Assembly: GCA_016711295.1 (NCBI GenBank)
Contig: JADJTE010000001.1
Coordinates: forward strand, 124,001 to 188,000
Reading direction: 5' to 3'
Source: Sphingobacteriales bacterium
GTDB lineage: Bacteria > Bacteroidota > Bacteroidia > Chitinophagales > UBA2359
Length of the DNA stretch: 64,000 nt
The stretch's first letter is position 1, and every line of letters starts with the position of its first letter. Below are positions 1 to 11,805 of this stretch, in pieces. A model generated the notes under the pieces. It worked only from the letters and a program-made list of their open reading frames with translations. It did not search any database and was not told the DNA's origin. The position numbers and the translations under genes were made by a program.

Positions 1-3000
1 GTTTGGTTTCTTCGTTACAAGTCAAATCCCACTCAACTACTACTTCAGAGTTGAATAATACGGGAGTGCCTTCGGCTATTTGCGTACATTCGCTGGAAAG
101 GTCGGGGGAGCCATCGCCATCATCGTCGGGTCCGGCTATGGCAGATACGTAGTATGTCGCGCCATATTCCATATTAGCACCGAAAGCGAAATTGACACCA
201 TCGGTATCGTCCGCATCGACGGCTAAAACAGTACCGGCACTGCTGCTGCTATTGGTATGTAGTACATAGATAAGCAAGCCACCCTCGAAAGCTGCGCCCA
301 CGGCAGGAGCAACGGACAATGAGCCTGTACCGCAATCTACTACGAGGTCGTCGCTCATTTCGCCCGCCGAATATTCGCATTTCGTACAAGCTACGGATAC
401 TTCGCCTACGGTAGTTTCATTGCCTGCATCGTCAGTAACAGAGAGGGTGAACCCTACGCCGTCGCCGAAAGGACCGGCAGTAGGCGTAGTACCTAAATCG
501 GCACTAGTACCCGATAATACACCCGAATAGGTATAGTTGCCCGAACCGCCCGATACGTTAAATGTAACCGTATATTCGCCTTCTATTTCATCGCAATTGA
601 TGTCGTAGGTAACTTCGATGGGTGCGAGGGTTTCTTCTAAGGTTACTTCAAAGCCTACTGCGTCTAATGCAGCACAGATAATACCTGCATTGATAGCATC
701 AATTACTTGGTTGGCGTTAGTGATAATACCACCATTTAGTGCGCCTAATGCAGTGGGAAGGTCGCTACTTAGGATATTGAGGGCATGAACTGTATAAGTA
801 CCTGCGGGCAAAGAACCGCCGACCGCCAAAGCACCAAAGTTAATTGGGTTTTCGGTACTCAAACCTACGATAGTCAAATCGGGTTGGCCAGTAGTGATAC
901 CCCAAACGGTAGTATAATCGCCTGTTGCTGCACCGTCAAGCCCGATAAGGTCAGAGGTGCCGCCTACGGGATAGGTAGTATCGGCAGGAGGCGTAACTGT
1001 GCCAAAGCTAGCAACGCAAGTAGGAGTAATACTGCATACATTTTCTTCGCCTGCTGTTGCCGACATGCCGTTAGCATCAACTACCTCCAAAACAAAGTTG
1101 CTGCCGCTGGGCAAGAAGTCAGATTGGAATGAAGTGCCAAAGGTGTCAGAATCGCCTGTTACTACTCCCGAATAAGTATAAGGAAGCGTACCACCAGTTA
1201 TTGTAAAGCTAAGGATATAATTATTATCCAATTCGTTGCAAGTAACCTCATAAACTATATTAAGTGGCTCTACCGTAGTGCAAGTCTCGCTTCCGCTGAT
1301 GGTAATGGTTTCGCCATTAGCATCGGTAATATCAAATGAGTAAGATACGCCGCTGGCGATAGGCTCGCTCAAATAAACACCACCAGGACCTGCCAATACG
1401 CCTACGGAACCAGTAACAGTATAGGGTTCTGTACCGCCCGAAACGCTAAATGCAACTACATAAGTTTCGCCAAGGGCATCGCAAGTAGTAGTTGCTTGGG
1501 CATCTAAGGGGTCGCCGCCGCCGACAGCACTTACAAGGATATTAAATTCACCTGCATCGGCACCTCCTTCGTAGTAATAACCATCTACGACAACGTAGTA
1601 CATCATGCCCGCTTCGGTAGCAACGGTAACAGCTGACAGATAATTTCCGCCGTCGGTATCGATGTCGTCCGAACAAGATACTTCTGTCCAATCGCCACAA
1701 ACCTCGCCCATATAAACGGCTACTTGGGTATCACTATTAGGCATCGGGCTGCTGAGTCCCTCCACTGAGGTAGTGAGCGTAACCGTCTCACCCGTACCTA
1801 TGAAGTAGAACCAAACCGAGTTGTCATATACATTATCAAGTGGGTTTTCTGAAATATCATCGCCAAAACATTCGGCGGGGATAAGGTCTGTTTCACCTGT
1901 ACCACCTACATTGCTGAACGGTCCATTGATAGTGCCGTCGGCTACATCGAGCATAATGGCATTGGCACATTCATCGTTAGCAGGCACTATGGGTCCTTCA
2001 CATTCGGGCGAGCCTGCGGGATAGTAGGTAATATTAACAGCTGCGCTGTATTCAGCAGCACAAGCAGCATCAGGCATCAAATCGCCTGTAGCGGGGTTGT
2101 AGTTATTGATAATCAAGCCCGTTACCCATACGTTGGTTAATGTCGTAACAGTACCATCAGAAGCTACATATACGCCATCTGCATTGCCGCTAAATACGGT
2201 AGGTGCTTCGCCTACTGCCAAAAACTCAACGACAACACCATTATTAAATTCTGTGAATATGTCTTCGTCCAAAGCTTCGGTCGAAACAACCCAAACTGCA
2301 ATGGGGGTATTGCTGACTACCAAGCCAGGCTAAGGGTTTCGAAGTCGGCTGATAATCCATAGCTTTCGCCGTCACAAAGAGCCAAGTCGCCGGGTGTTTC
2401 GGGTGCTGTATCGATATTAGGACATGTAAATGGAACAGACTGCAAACAGAATTGCCCGCTCACGCCGTCAAAACCGTCTATCATGGCATAATACGTTACG
2501 CCGGGCTCGGTAACGAGTACGGTTCCTGCAAAATAGCCATCATCTTCGCCATCAATGGCACCATAGGGGGCAGCATCTTCATTACAAGCGATTTCGGTTA
2601 ATGTACCACAATCTCCTGCATAAACGGCGATTTGTGCATCTCCCGCCAGCAAATAAGTGCCCTCGTCAATGAGGTTTATCTCTCCGCAGTCGGGCGAGGT
2701 ATAAATAAAATACGTATTACCATCACCTACGATGCTAACCCAACCGCTATTATCGACTGTTTCGTCGAAGAAACAAGCGGGAAGTGCTTCGCCGCCTGCT
2801 GTCAAGCCAGTAAGGTCGTAGGGACCGCTGTATCCTGCGGCGAGGTCGTGTGCTACTGCGCCGTCGCAATCGTCCCAAGTTGGGTCGCCGCCGACTACAT
2901 CTACCGTATAAGCAGGTGAGTCTGTGACAGCAAAACAAGCTGTTACTAAGCCCGCAACACCCGACACGCATACTACTGAGTCCATGGTATGAACCAAACT

Positions 3001-3516
3001 CGGTACGGTGACAGCACCTCCGCCCAAAGAGTTGATAAGCGAGAAGAAGTCGCCTAATGTCGGGGGGGAGGGAAATGTAGCTACGACCTCGCAAACTGCG
3101 GGGGGAACGGGTCCGCCAGGAATAGCACACAATGAAGTAATTAGCCCCACGATGCTGGTGAGTTGCGCTTGGTCATAGGCAAAACCCGTTACGCCATAGG
3201 TACCTTCGGCATAAGCATTGAGGTCAAATGAACCGTCGTCGCTAAGCCCAATAATGCTTCCTGCGGGGTCGGAATAAACAAAGGCATAGTCTGGAACACC
3301 TGTGCCTTCGGGAGCTGTGGTAGCCAAGTCCGAAGCCGATGATACGCCCAATGTAAAGGTCGTATTAGCAGGAGGGGTAGGCGTACCTGCTGTTACTCCG
3401 TTAGCAGCGGGGCAGTCGCACGAGGTGTAGGGGAGTGTTGTTTGCGCACTTAGCGTGTAGGTGCTAAAACAAGCAAACGCACACAACGCCAAAAACGTTA
3501 ATAGATGTTTTTTCAT
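1..3516 (-). CDS. Giant secreted repeat adhesin-like protein (partial, one frame break)
   Basis: The protein starts at 3516 with a clear signal peptide (about residues 1-25, ending LSAQ) and runs off the left edge of the window. The first 399 residues end at a stop at 2317, but the next frame is open from there to base 1; adding one G at 2320-2321 (GG to GGG) joins them. After the signal peptide come a Cys-rich segment and a beta-rich domain (about residues 211-370) resembling bacterial pre-peptidase C-terminal folds (WVSIVGDG, ITYYAMIDG-like strands), which recurs downstream. Further on, four Ig-like units share a Cys followed by (F/S)xxGGxxPYTYSG; they lie near 1400-1510, 1160-1265, 510-625 and at the window start. 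The composition (Gly, Thr, Asp, Ala rich) and repeats fit a T9SS-exported surface adhesin of Bacteroidota; the C-terminal sorting domain would lie outside the window. The function is inference. Confidence 0.75.
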
Positions 3517-3707
3517 GTTTTATTTATTGATATTTTAATTAAAATTTCAGAACGAAGCAATATTTTGCGTAAAGATAGGCATTTTCTTTTTTGCCACAAA
3601 ATTTTTTGTGCAAAAAAGCTAGTATTTAATGGTATTTTGAAAGTTCGTCTTGTTAAAGACGCTTTCGGGGCTTTGATAGTTGCATAGCGGACAAATTTTT
3701 ACTACTT

Positions 3708-6623
3708 TTAGCTGCTTTGGTAGCTTTCGATAGGTGGGCAAGTACACATCAAGTTTCTATCGCCGTAGGTATTGTTGATACGTGCTACGGGCACCCAGAA
3801 CTTATATTGGTATAAGTAGGGCAGCGCAAAGCCCGCTTTTTGGCGCGTATAGGGATAGTCCCAATCATCAGCACAGAGGTCGTAGACGGGGTGCGGGGCA
3901 TTTTTGAGTACGTTATTTTTATCATCTGCCAAGCCTAATTCTATATCTCGTATTTCGTGCCGTATGGCTATCATTGCTTCGCAAAAGCGGTCTAATTCGG
4001 CTTTCGATTCGCTTTCGGTGGGTTCTATCATCAGCGTACCTGCTACGGGAAACGAAACGGTAGGAGCATGGAATCCGTAGTCCATCAGGCGTTTGGCGAT
4101 GTCTTCGGCTTCTATGGCTGCCGTCGTTTTAAAAGGGCGTAGGTCGATGATAAGTTCGTGGGCTACCCTACCCTTTTCGCCGCTATATAGTACGGGGTAA
4201 TGGTCTTTTAAACGCGATTTTATATAATTGGCGTTCAATATAGCTATGCGGGTGGCTTGGGTCATTCCTTCGCTACCCAGCAATTGCGTATAGGCATAAG
4301 AGACGAGCAAGATAGATGCGCTGCCGTATGGTGCGCCCGATATGGCATGACCGGCAGTGGTTGGGTGGGCACTGCTGGCGTTCAAGAATGGGTGCGAGGG
4401 CAAATGAGGTGCTAAATGTGCGGCGACGCAAATAGGACCTACGCCAGGACCGCCGCCGCCATGTGGTATGGCAAAGGTTTTGTGTAAATTGAGGTGGCAT
4501 ACATCGGCACCGATATTGGCAGGCGAGGTAAGCCCTACTTGGGCATTCATATTGGCTCCGTCCATATATACTTGCCCGCCGAAGCGGTGTATAATGGCAC
4601 ATATATCTTTTATCCGCTCTTCAAAAACGCCGTGTGTCGAGGGGTATGTCACCATCAAAGCAGCTAGGCGGTCGGCATATTTTTGGGCTTGGTATTCGAG
4701 GTCATCGAGGGCTATATTGCCATTTTCGTCGCACTTAACTACTACTACTTCCATACCTGCAATAACCGCGCTGGCGGGTTGGTGCCGTGCGCCGAAGACG
4801 GTATGAGGGCTATATTTCGCTGTTCGTCGCCGCGGCTGATGTGGTAGGCGCGTATTGCCATCAGTCCTGCATATTCGCCTTGTGCGCCCGAATTGGGTTG
4901 CAAAGAGCAGGCGGCAAACCCCGTAATTTCGCATAGGGCTTTGGACAATTGTTCGATGACGTATTGATATCCTTGCGCTTGCTCGATGGGTACGTATGGG
5001 TGTAGTTGGGCAAATTGGGGCAGGCTAACGGGCATGAGTTGAGCGGTGCCGTTTAATTTCATCGTACAAGACCCCAATGGTATCATGGCTTGTACTAATG
5101 ATAGGTCTTTTGCCTCCAATTGTTTGATATAACGCAACATTTCCGTTTCTGACCGATGTGCATTAAATACCTGATGGGTCATATACGTACTATTGCGCCA
5201 TAAGTTCCAAGTGGCTACTTTTCCGCCTGCTGATAGGGGCAATACGGCGGGTGCGGCGGCTTGGATAGTTGGGGCAGCATCGGGCAGGGCTTCGGCAAAA
5301 ATGCGTATGATCTGTTGCACATCGCCGTCAGTGGTGGTTTCGTCCAAACTAATGCCGATGAGGTCGGGGTTAGCGTCGAAGTAACGGAAATTGACCTCGG
5401 CGTGCTCAGCTACTCTTCTTATGCGCAAGCCCGATGTTTCGGTATGTTGGCTGAGGTCTATTAATAAGGTATCAAAATAACAGTCGTTGCGTTGTGCATA
5501 GCCCAATTGTTCGAGGGCTTGGGCAAGTGTAGCGGTTTGGCGATGTATGCGTTCGGCAATATGCCTGATGCCTCTTGCACCGTGATATACGCCGTACATG
5601 CTTGCCATAATTGCCAATAACGCTTGGGCAGTGCAGATATTAGAGGTGGCTTTGTCGCGGCGTATGTGCTGCTCGCGGGTTTGTAGGGTCATGCGCAGAG
5701 CGGGGCGGTTGTTTCGGTCTATCGAAACGCCGATGATGCGTCCGGGCATTTGCCGGACATATTGTTCTTTGGTGGCAAAAAATGCGGCGTGTGGCCCGCC
5801 ATATCCCATCGGTACGCCAAATCGTTGGGCGGACCCTACGACAATATCTGCTCCCCATTCGCCGGGCGGGCTTAATAGTGCCAAGCTCAATAGGTCGGCG
5901 GCTACCACTACATCGGCATCGGCAGCCTGGGCTTTTTTTACTATATCTGTGTAGCAATGTATAGCTCCGTCTTGGGCGGGATACGACAGCAAGCAAGCAA
6001 ATACACTGCTATCAAACACAAATTGTTCGACTGAACTAATTCGCACCTCAATACCCAAGGGTTTGGCACGTCCGAGTAGTACATCAATGGTAGCGGGCAA
6101 ACAGTTATCGGCAACCAGAAATACGTTTTTGCTTGTTCGTGGCGATTTGTTTTTTGTGCGATATAGCAACAACATAGCTTCGGCGGCGGCGGTAGGTTCG
6201 TCCAAAAGCGAGGCGTTGGCTACTTCCATGCCGCATAGGTCGCTCACCATTGTTTGAAAATTGAGCAGTGCTTCGAGCCTACCTTGTGCTATTTCTGATT
6301 GGTAGGGTGTGTATTGGGTATACCAACCCGGATTTTCAAAAATATTGCGCAGTATGACGGGCGGTGTGATAGTGCCATAGTATCCCATGCCGATATACGT
6401 TTTCCAAAGTTGGTTGCGATGGGCTACTTGCTGTATATGGGTCAGGTATTCGGCTTCGGTCATGGCTGCTATACCGCTTAGTGCCTGCGGCAATCTAATG
6501 GCAGTTGGCACTGTTTCGGCGACCAATTGGTCTAAGTCCTTGCTACCAATAGCGTGTAGCATTTCGGTTATTTCGGCTTGGCGCGGGCGAGTGTCGGCTC
6601 AAAAAAGTATCGCTATATGGCAT
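3708..6623 (-). CDS. gcvP: Glycine dehydrogenase (decarboxylating), P protein, broken frame
   Basis: This is the PLP-dependent P protein of the glycine cleavage system, which decarboxylates glycine and passes the aminomethyl group to lipoyl GcvH. Two reading frames (4745-6562 and 3708-4934) together cover the usual ~960 residues. They join at SSAHGTNP/ASAVIAGM, where adding one C at 4775-4777 restores the frame. The PLP lysine is in the segment HLNLHKTFAIPHGGGGPG of the C-terminal half. The N-terminal open frame starts at an internal Met; the true start is probably the ATG at 6623 (MPYSDTF), with another indel near 6590-6600 that damages the conserved RHIGPR segment before QAEITEML. GcvH and GcvT are not adjacent, so gcvP stands alone here. 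I treat the breaks as sequence errors because all conserved blocks are present. Confidence 0.93.
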
Positions 6624-6645
6624 CGTGGGGAAGGGTGATTTACGG

Positions 6646-8653
6646 CTATTTAGCTTTTAGGTTTTGAAATTTGTCCCAATCTACTGTTTCAATTTTATGG
6701 GCTTTTAGGTTTGGTGTTTTGATATGGTCGACTACTAACGGAACGGTTTCGACAACTACGGTGCTGGTATCCAAGCCGAAGGCTTTTTCGTCGGATAAGG
6801 ATAGTTTTTTGAGCATATCGTAGCCTGTCATCAATAGCTCTTCGGCAGCAGGCAATTCGACGTCGGGGTTCAGCACGCGGTCTATGACTACAAATCGGAA
6901 ATCGCCTCTGATATGGTGTTTGGCTAATGAAGGGTAGCGGCTGTTAGGATCTATCATTCCTTGCTCGACTAATTTAGGCATAACGGCGCGTAGGAATAAG
7001 TTGATGCGTGGCTGTACCCTAAATCCCAATCGGAATTCGACTCGAATGACCTTTTCGGGTACTAAAATTTCGATATCGTATTCTTGGGTGCTGGGGTCAT
7101 CCAAATAGTGTACGTGTAAAAACCAATATACATCTGCGCGTTTGGGTCTTTTATTGAATATAGAGTATATTATTTTCGTTTCTACTTGACTGGTGAGGTT
7201 GGCACTCGTCAGATAAACCAAATGAGTACAGTATTTTGGTACGGTTTCGTCGGCACTTAGGTCGGTAAAACGTTGCAAGTGGGGATATATAGGCTCAAAC
7301 TCGCGGTATCGATTTTTGATTTTTCGCGCCCTAAACCAAACGAACATAAGTCCAAAAGCAAGCCGCTAACGGCAATACTCACCCAACCTCCGTGCGGGAA
7401 TTTTTCGGCATTGGCAACTAAAAAGGCGAGGCAAATAGTCATGAATACAATTGTGATTGTCCAAACATAGCGTTGCTTGACCTTACGAGTGCGCAAAAAT
7501 GCCCATAATAAAATGGTAGTCGCAATCATCGTAAGGGTAATAGCCAAACCATAAGCAGCCTCCATAGCAGTAGACTCTTGAAAATATAGCACTACAATAA
7601 TACACCCCGTCAATAGTAACCAATTGACACTTGGGATATAGAGTTGCCCTTTTGCGTCGGTTGGGTAGTGAATGCGCACCGCATCCACAAATTGAGCGAC
7701 ATGGCTTCGCTTATCAGTGTATAGGAGGCACTAATCAGGGCTTGGCTGGCAACAACAGCAGCTATGGTAGCTAAGGCAACCATGGGTATTTTGAATAATA
7801 TGGGCACAACTTCATAAAAAGGGCTAAGCCCCTCTAATAAGGCATTGCCCTCTGCCATCTGGGATAATAGCCACGCGCCTTGCCCAAAATAATTGAGTAT
7901 TAGGCATACTTTAACAAAAGCCCAAGCATATTCGATATTGCGTTTGCCGCAGTGCCCTAAGTCAGAATAAAGGGCTTCGGCTCCTGTCGTGCATAAGAAT
8001 ACCCCCCCCAGAAGCCAAAAACCATGTGGGTAATTGGCCAATAAATCAAAAGCATAATGAGGCGAGAAAGCGAGTAAGACTTTGGGGTATTGTATAATCC
8101 AAGGCAGCCCCAATGCTGCTAAGGCTATAAACCATAATAGCATAATAGGACCGAATGCCTTGCCGACGATACGGGTGCCAAATCGTTGTACTGAAAACAA
8201 CAATATTATGATACCGATGACTAAATACATAACGGGAATAGATAGCCCCACCAACGATACATTGCCATTAGTTGCCAAACCCTCAATAGCAGAAGAAATA
8301 GAAATGGGTGGGGTAATCATGCCGTCGGCAAGCATGGCAGCAGCCCCCAACATTGCTGCTATGACCAATTTGGGATAATGTCTTCTTACTAACGCATACA
8401 AGGATAAAATACCGCCTTCGCCGTGGTTATCTGCCCTTAGCATAATAAACACATACTTTACTGTGGTCATAAGCGTTAGTGTCCAGAAAATACACGACAG
8501 CCCACCTAAAACGAGTTGTTCGCTGATCTCCCGGTTGCCAATAATGGCTTTCATCACATACAAGGGCGAGGTTCCGATGTCGCCAAATACGATGCCCAAT
8601 GTAACGAGCAGCGAAGCAAAAGTAACGCGGCTATGCGCTTGCGGATGTCCCAT
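6646..8653 (-). CDS. kup: KUP/HAK/KT-family potassium uptake protein, broken frame
   Basis: This is an inner-membrane K+ transporter, probably a K+/H+ symporter as in E. coli Kup. Three consecutive frames make one protein of about 660 residues. The N-terminal part (7610-8653) carries the family hallmarks GIVFGDIGTSPLYV and ADNHGEGGILSLYAL and most of the ~12 hydrophobic segments. The middle part holds GQLYIPSVNW and EKFPHGGW, and the cytoplasmic C-terminal part (from 7347) starts with RARKIKNRY. Both joins are repaired by one base in a homopolymer: G at 7684-7685 (LNLW/DAVRIHYPTD) and T at 7353-7356 (SGLLFGLMFVWF). There is no evidence of operon partners; the gene is separated from gcvP by 22 bp but GcvP has its own likely start at 6623. 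Confidence 0.93.
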
Positions 8654-8807
8654 ATAACAAGGATATATTGGTTCTAACAGCCCGACGCAACGAGCATTTA
8701 GCGCTTGGCACGTCTAATGATAATTTTTTTGAAACTGCAAAGGTCGTAAAATAAGGCGGTAGGTCGAAATTTATTACCCACAAAATTAGGGCAAAAATCG
8801 CACTACG

Positions 8808-9218
8808 TTACCCACCGCTATATTCTACAAAATTGCGGGGTGTCTCGTACAAGCGCACCGATAGGTCGTAGTGGTCGGGCAATTGAGTACGTAGCTTTTG
8901 CCAAATCACTACTGCAATATTTTCCGCAGTGGGGTTGAGTTGGCTAAATTCGGGTACGTCTAAATTGAGGTTTTTGTGGTCAAAAGGCAATAATATTTCC
9001 GATTTTATGAGGTCGCTCAACAATTTGAGGTCTATCAAATAGCCCGTATCGGGGTCTATTTCGCCGCTTACCTTTACCTCCAATTCGTAGTTGTGCCCAT
9101 GATAATTGGGATTATTGCACAAACCAAACACAGCGCGGTTGGTATCGTCGTCCCAAGCAGGGTTGTGTAGGCGATGAGCGGCATTAAAATGCTCGCACCG
9201 ATAAGCAGAAATGCGCAT
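8808..9218 (-). CDS. queD: 6-pyruvoyl-tetrahydropterin / 6-carboxy-tetrahydropterin synthase family (QueD/PTPS)
   Basis: A 136-residue T-fold enzyme that acts on 7,8-dihydroneopterin triphosphate. Zn ligands are visible: H15 in FNAAH and H40/H42 in NYHGHNYE. The catalytic Cys is C34 in FGLCNNPNYHGH, and the pterin-anchoring Glu is in the C-terminal YETPRNFVEY. In bacteria the family usually makes 6-carboxytetrahydropterin for queuosine (QueD); the C-terminal motif here resembles the animal-type PTPS version as much as E. coli QueD, so substrate is uncertain. No other queuosine or folate gene is next to it. The start at 9218 gives a natural N-terminus with no extension. Confidence 0.85.
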   Translation of the reverse strand: MRISAYRCEHFNAAHRLHNPAWDDDTNRAVFGLCNNPNYHGHNYELEVKVSGEIDPDTGYLIDLKLLSDLIKSEILLPFDHKNLNLDVPEFSQLNPTAENIAVVIWQKLRTQLPDHYDLSVRLYETPRNFVEYSGG

Positions 9219-9290
9219 AATTTAGTAGTGGCTATTGGTATTGTGTTCGTTCCTCATATTATTCTCAGCAAGCTATCAACTCCCATTGCT

Positions 9291-10045
9291 CTATTTGCTT
9301 GACAAGGTTAATCCGCCGTCCATGACAAGGGTGGTGCCCGTAATCCAACGGGCAGCATCGGACAGAAAGAACAGCGCGGCATTAGCTATGTCTTGGGGTT
9401 TGCCCAACCCAAGCGGATAGTGTTGCTCAATGGCTGCAAATTGTTCGGGAGACATCGACAGGCGGGTTTGCTCCAGAATAGATGTCTGTACTAAACCGGG
9501 CAATAGGCAATTTGCCCTTATTCGCTTGGCGGCATATTCTAAGGCAACGGTTCGGCAAAAGGCTTCAAGGGCGGCTTTGGTACTCACATACAAAGCACCG
9601 CCCATATACGGGTGCTGGCTCGATATGGACGAAATAAATACCAATGATGCGCCGTCTGCTTTTTTTGTCGTTTAAACAATTGTGCGGTCAAACATACGGC
9701 TGCTTTATAATTTATACCAAATACTTCGTCAATATGCTTAGGCACAATATATTTGACGGGCAAGGGTTTGACGATACCCGCCGCATGAACAACGCCATTC
9801 AAAAGAGGCAGGGCTGCCACTAATTGGCTGAGGTCGTTTTCTTGGCTCAGGTCGGCGGCAATGGCTTGGTGGATTTGCCCACCGTTGCTTGGTAGCAGCG
9901 ACAACGTTTCGGCAAGGCGGTCGGCATGGCGTGCAGCAGCATAGATATTAGCCCCTGCTTGGGCGGCAGCTATGCAAATAGCTCGCCCAATGCCCGACGA
10001 CGCGCCTGTTACTAATAGATTTTGATGGCTCAAATCAATTATCAT
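9291..10045 (-). CDS. SDR-family oxidoreductase, broken frame
   Basis: A short-chain dehydrogenase/reductase with a Rossmann fold. The N-terminal half (9584-10045) has the cofactor motif TGASSGIG at residues ~14-21 and the NNAG-equivalent HAAG. The C-terminal half (9291-9644) has the catalytic Ser (FISSIS) and YVSTK (Tyr-x3-Lys), plus the typical RANCLLPG and TGTTLVMDGG near the end. The halves join at the poly-A tract 9660-9666, where one more A gives KKADGASLVFIS. Length after repair is about 250 residues, standard for classical SDRs. Substrate is not predictable; sequence around the active site is generic. Confidence 0.88.
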
Positions 10046-10130
10046 GGTAGGGCATCATTTCTTTGTAGGTTTATAATTCTGCCGTTTTGTGCTGATTGTG
10101 AGTCCGTGGTCATGCGGATAACGGCAAGGA

Positions 10131-10487
10131 TTAGTACTGTCCCGTGCGCAGCAAGACCAAAGTACATGCATTCTCAGTTTTGATGCCGTTTTGTTGGGCT
10201 TTTTGTTCGAGTTCGGCGTTTTCGGCGCCTGGGTTAAAGATGATACGGCGCGGTTGGAGCGATAATATATAGTCGTAGTAGGCGGTTTGTCGGTCGGGGC
10301 GCAGGTATATCGTTATGGTATCAATACCTCCTGTGTTTTGGGGGGTGTTATGTATTGCCACATCAAGCACCTTAGCGGTGCGGTTGCCTATTGCCACTAC
10401 TTCGTGTTCGTAATGCCGGAGCAAACGGAGTGCTTGGTAGGCATAGCGTTCGGGGTTATCGCTTGCGCCTAAAATCAAGGTTTTCAT
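10131..10487 (-). CDS. CoA-binding domain protein (YccU-like)
   Basis: A 118-residue protein with a Rossmann-like CoA-binding domain. It begins MKTLILGASDNPERYAY, the signature nucleotide-binding start of this family, and has the conserved RRIIFNPGAENAEL loop near the C-terminus. Related proteins (CoA_binding_2, E. coli YccU) bind CoA or acyl-CoA, but their physiological role is not established. It is monocistronic here, 85 bp downstream of the SDR gene start on the same strand. Confidence 0.85.
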   Translation of the reverse strand: MKTLILGASDNPERYAYQALRLLRHYEHEVVAIGNRTAKVLDVAIHNTPQNTGGIDTITIYLRPDRQTAYYDYILSLQPRRIIFNPGAENAELEQKAQQNGIKTENACTLVLLRTGQY

Positions 10488-10698
10488 CTAATAGTAAGTA
10501 ATGAGTTTTGGGATATGTACATAGGCGCAGCATAGCCTCGCATTACGTATGAGGCAATGCCCGCCTGTGCGGCAGGTGTCACTATAGACAAATTAATTAT
10601 TAAAAATAAAATATAAAAAAGATTACCACGAATTACACAAATTTATACGAAGGTTTTACTATATCCGATTTTTTTAACGCGTTCGCCTATAAATAGAC

Positions 10699-10813
10699 GT
10701 AACTATTTAGCCTTGTAGGGGAAATAGCCATTTCTAATCGAATATGCAGCGATGTCAGGCATTATTAGATAAGTATTGCTCATTACCCCATACCCAAAAC
10801 CCTAAATAGTTAC
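10699..10813 (+). mobile_element. MITE-like element, copy 1 (115 bp)
   Basis: Starts GTAACTATTTAG and ends CTAAATAGTTAC, a perfect 12-bp terminal inverted repeat. The flanks AAATAGAC (10691-10698) and AAATAAAC (10814-10821) match at 7 of 8 positions and look like a worn 8-bp target duplication. The interior matches copies at 35860, 43795, 48128 and 63762. Confidence 0.75.
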
Positions 10814-10825
10814 AAATAAACATAA

Positions 10826-10861
10826 CAAACCCCATAGGGTTCAAGTGTCCTATGAGGTTTG
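10826..10861 (-). terminator. Terminator-like hairpin after the 10886 gene
   Basis: A 13-bp stem with one mismatch: CAAACCCCATAGG at 10826-10838 pairs with CCTATGAGGTTTG at 10849-10861. On the minus strand it is followed by T-rich sequence, as expected for a rho-independent terminator of the secreted protein gene just upstream. Confidence 0.65.
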
Positions 10862-10885
10862 CTGTCATTCGAGCATTTTGGGTGC

Positions 10886-11596
10886 TTATTTTTCTTTTTT
10901 GGTCACTTTATTACCATTAGCAGATTTGCCTTTTTTGACCAATTTGCCTTTGTCTTTCATAATTTTGCTGATTTGCAAGGGCGTACCCAACAAACGTGCA
11001 TTGGGAGGCAATTGCCCTGCTTTGCCTGAAAAGCGCACACGCATACCATCTACTCTAAGGTTGTCGGGCAATTGGTCGGGCAAATAGCGGGTCGAGCCTA
11101 CTTCGATGACAAATTGGTCGCCCGTCATTTTGCGCACAATGCCGCCCTGTTCTTTTAGTGGGATTCGGTAGTCAATTGTATTGGCGTTATTAGTTACTTT
11201 GCCTTTGTCGGTGGCAGGGTCGGCACCGTGCGCCACGCCACCTGTAGCGTCTGTACGCGATGGTTTGATACCGCCTGTGACGGGTTCGGCAAGTTCGATG
11301 CTGCGAATTTGAAAGGGTGTACCTATCATTCGCACGTTGGGCGGTATGGCACCAATTACGCCTGTTACGCGTACCAATGCGCCTTCTCGTTGGTATTCGG
11401 CACTGAGATTTTTGGGGGCATAGCGTTGGGTGGACATTTCGTTTTGGGGTACCAACAAATAAGCCTCTGCCACCTTAGATACAAGGCATATCGTTTCGGG
11501 CAAAAAACCTATCGAATCGATTTTGTACGACAATTGTGCCTGAACATTAGTAAGGGCTGCTATTGTCAAGCCGCAAAATAACAAGAATTTACGCAT
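10886..11596 (-). CDS. Secreted protein with two related beta domains
   Basis: I do not recognise a named family. The 236-residue product begins with a signal peptide (about residues 1-20, ending VQAQ). Two stretches of about 55 residues are similar to each other: one near residues 45-105 (RYAPKNLSAEY ... GAIPPNVRMIGTPFQIRSI) and one near 165-215 (RYLPDQLPDNL ... GQLPPNARLLGTPLQISKI). An acidic/Thr-rich linker joins them, and the C-terminus is a Lys-rich tail. This suggests a duplicated small OB-like or beta-sandwich domain in the periplasm or outer membrane. It is followed by a strong hairpin terminator, so it is probably the last or only gene of its transcript. Confidence 0.75.
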   Translation of the reverse strand: MRKFLLFCGLTIAALTNVQAQLSYKIDSIGFLPETICLVSKVAEAYLLVPQNEMSTQRYAPKNLSAEYQREGALVRVTGVIGAIPPNVRMIGTPFQIRSIELAEPVTGGIKPSRTDATGGVAHGADPATDKGKVTNNANTIDYRIPLKEQGGIVRKMTGDQFVIEVGSTRYLPDQLPDNLRVDGMRVRFSGKAGQLPPNARLLGTPLQISKIMKDKGKLVKKGKSANGNKVTKKEK

Positions 11597-11805
11597 TTTT
11601 GTATAAAAATATGTTTTTTTTAAAAAAATCCGAATTGCTGTATGCTCGTCGGTTTCGTTTATTTAGATACCGCATCATCTCAAAAGTTACATCGCATTAT
11701 CTTATTTTTTTGTGTTCTGCGCTCGCAACTCATTTGCCCTTGTGTGGTATTGATTGTAGCTTATTAGGTGGCATTGCGCAAGTGCTATGCCAATAAGGTA
11801 ACTAT

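Larger units (their letters stand above)
10488..10885. other. Intergenic region with MITE copy and terminator
   Basis: About 400 bp without a gene. It contains an inverted-repeat element (10699-10813), a terminator-like hairpin (10826-10861), and near 10617-10660 an A/T-rich stretch containing CCACGAATTACACAAATTT, which resembles short dispersed sequences common between Bacteroidota genes. No coding sequence or structured RNA was recognised. Confidence 0.6.

Noticed and set aside
4745..4934. GcvP as two separate subunits (as in split P-protein organisms)
   Set aside because: Genuine split GcvPA/GcvPB have separate starts and a different border; here the frames overlap mid-motif (GTNPAS) and one base repairs them.
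6646..7688. Programmed frameshifting in kup
   Set aside because: Two breaks in different homopolymers, both repaired by one added base, with no conserved slippery site or pseudoknot; sequence error is simpler.
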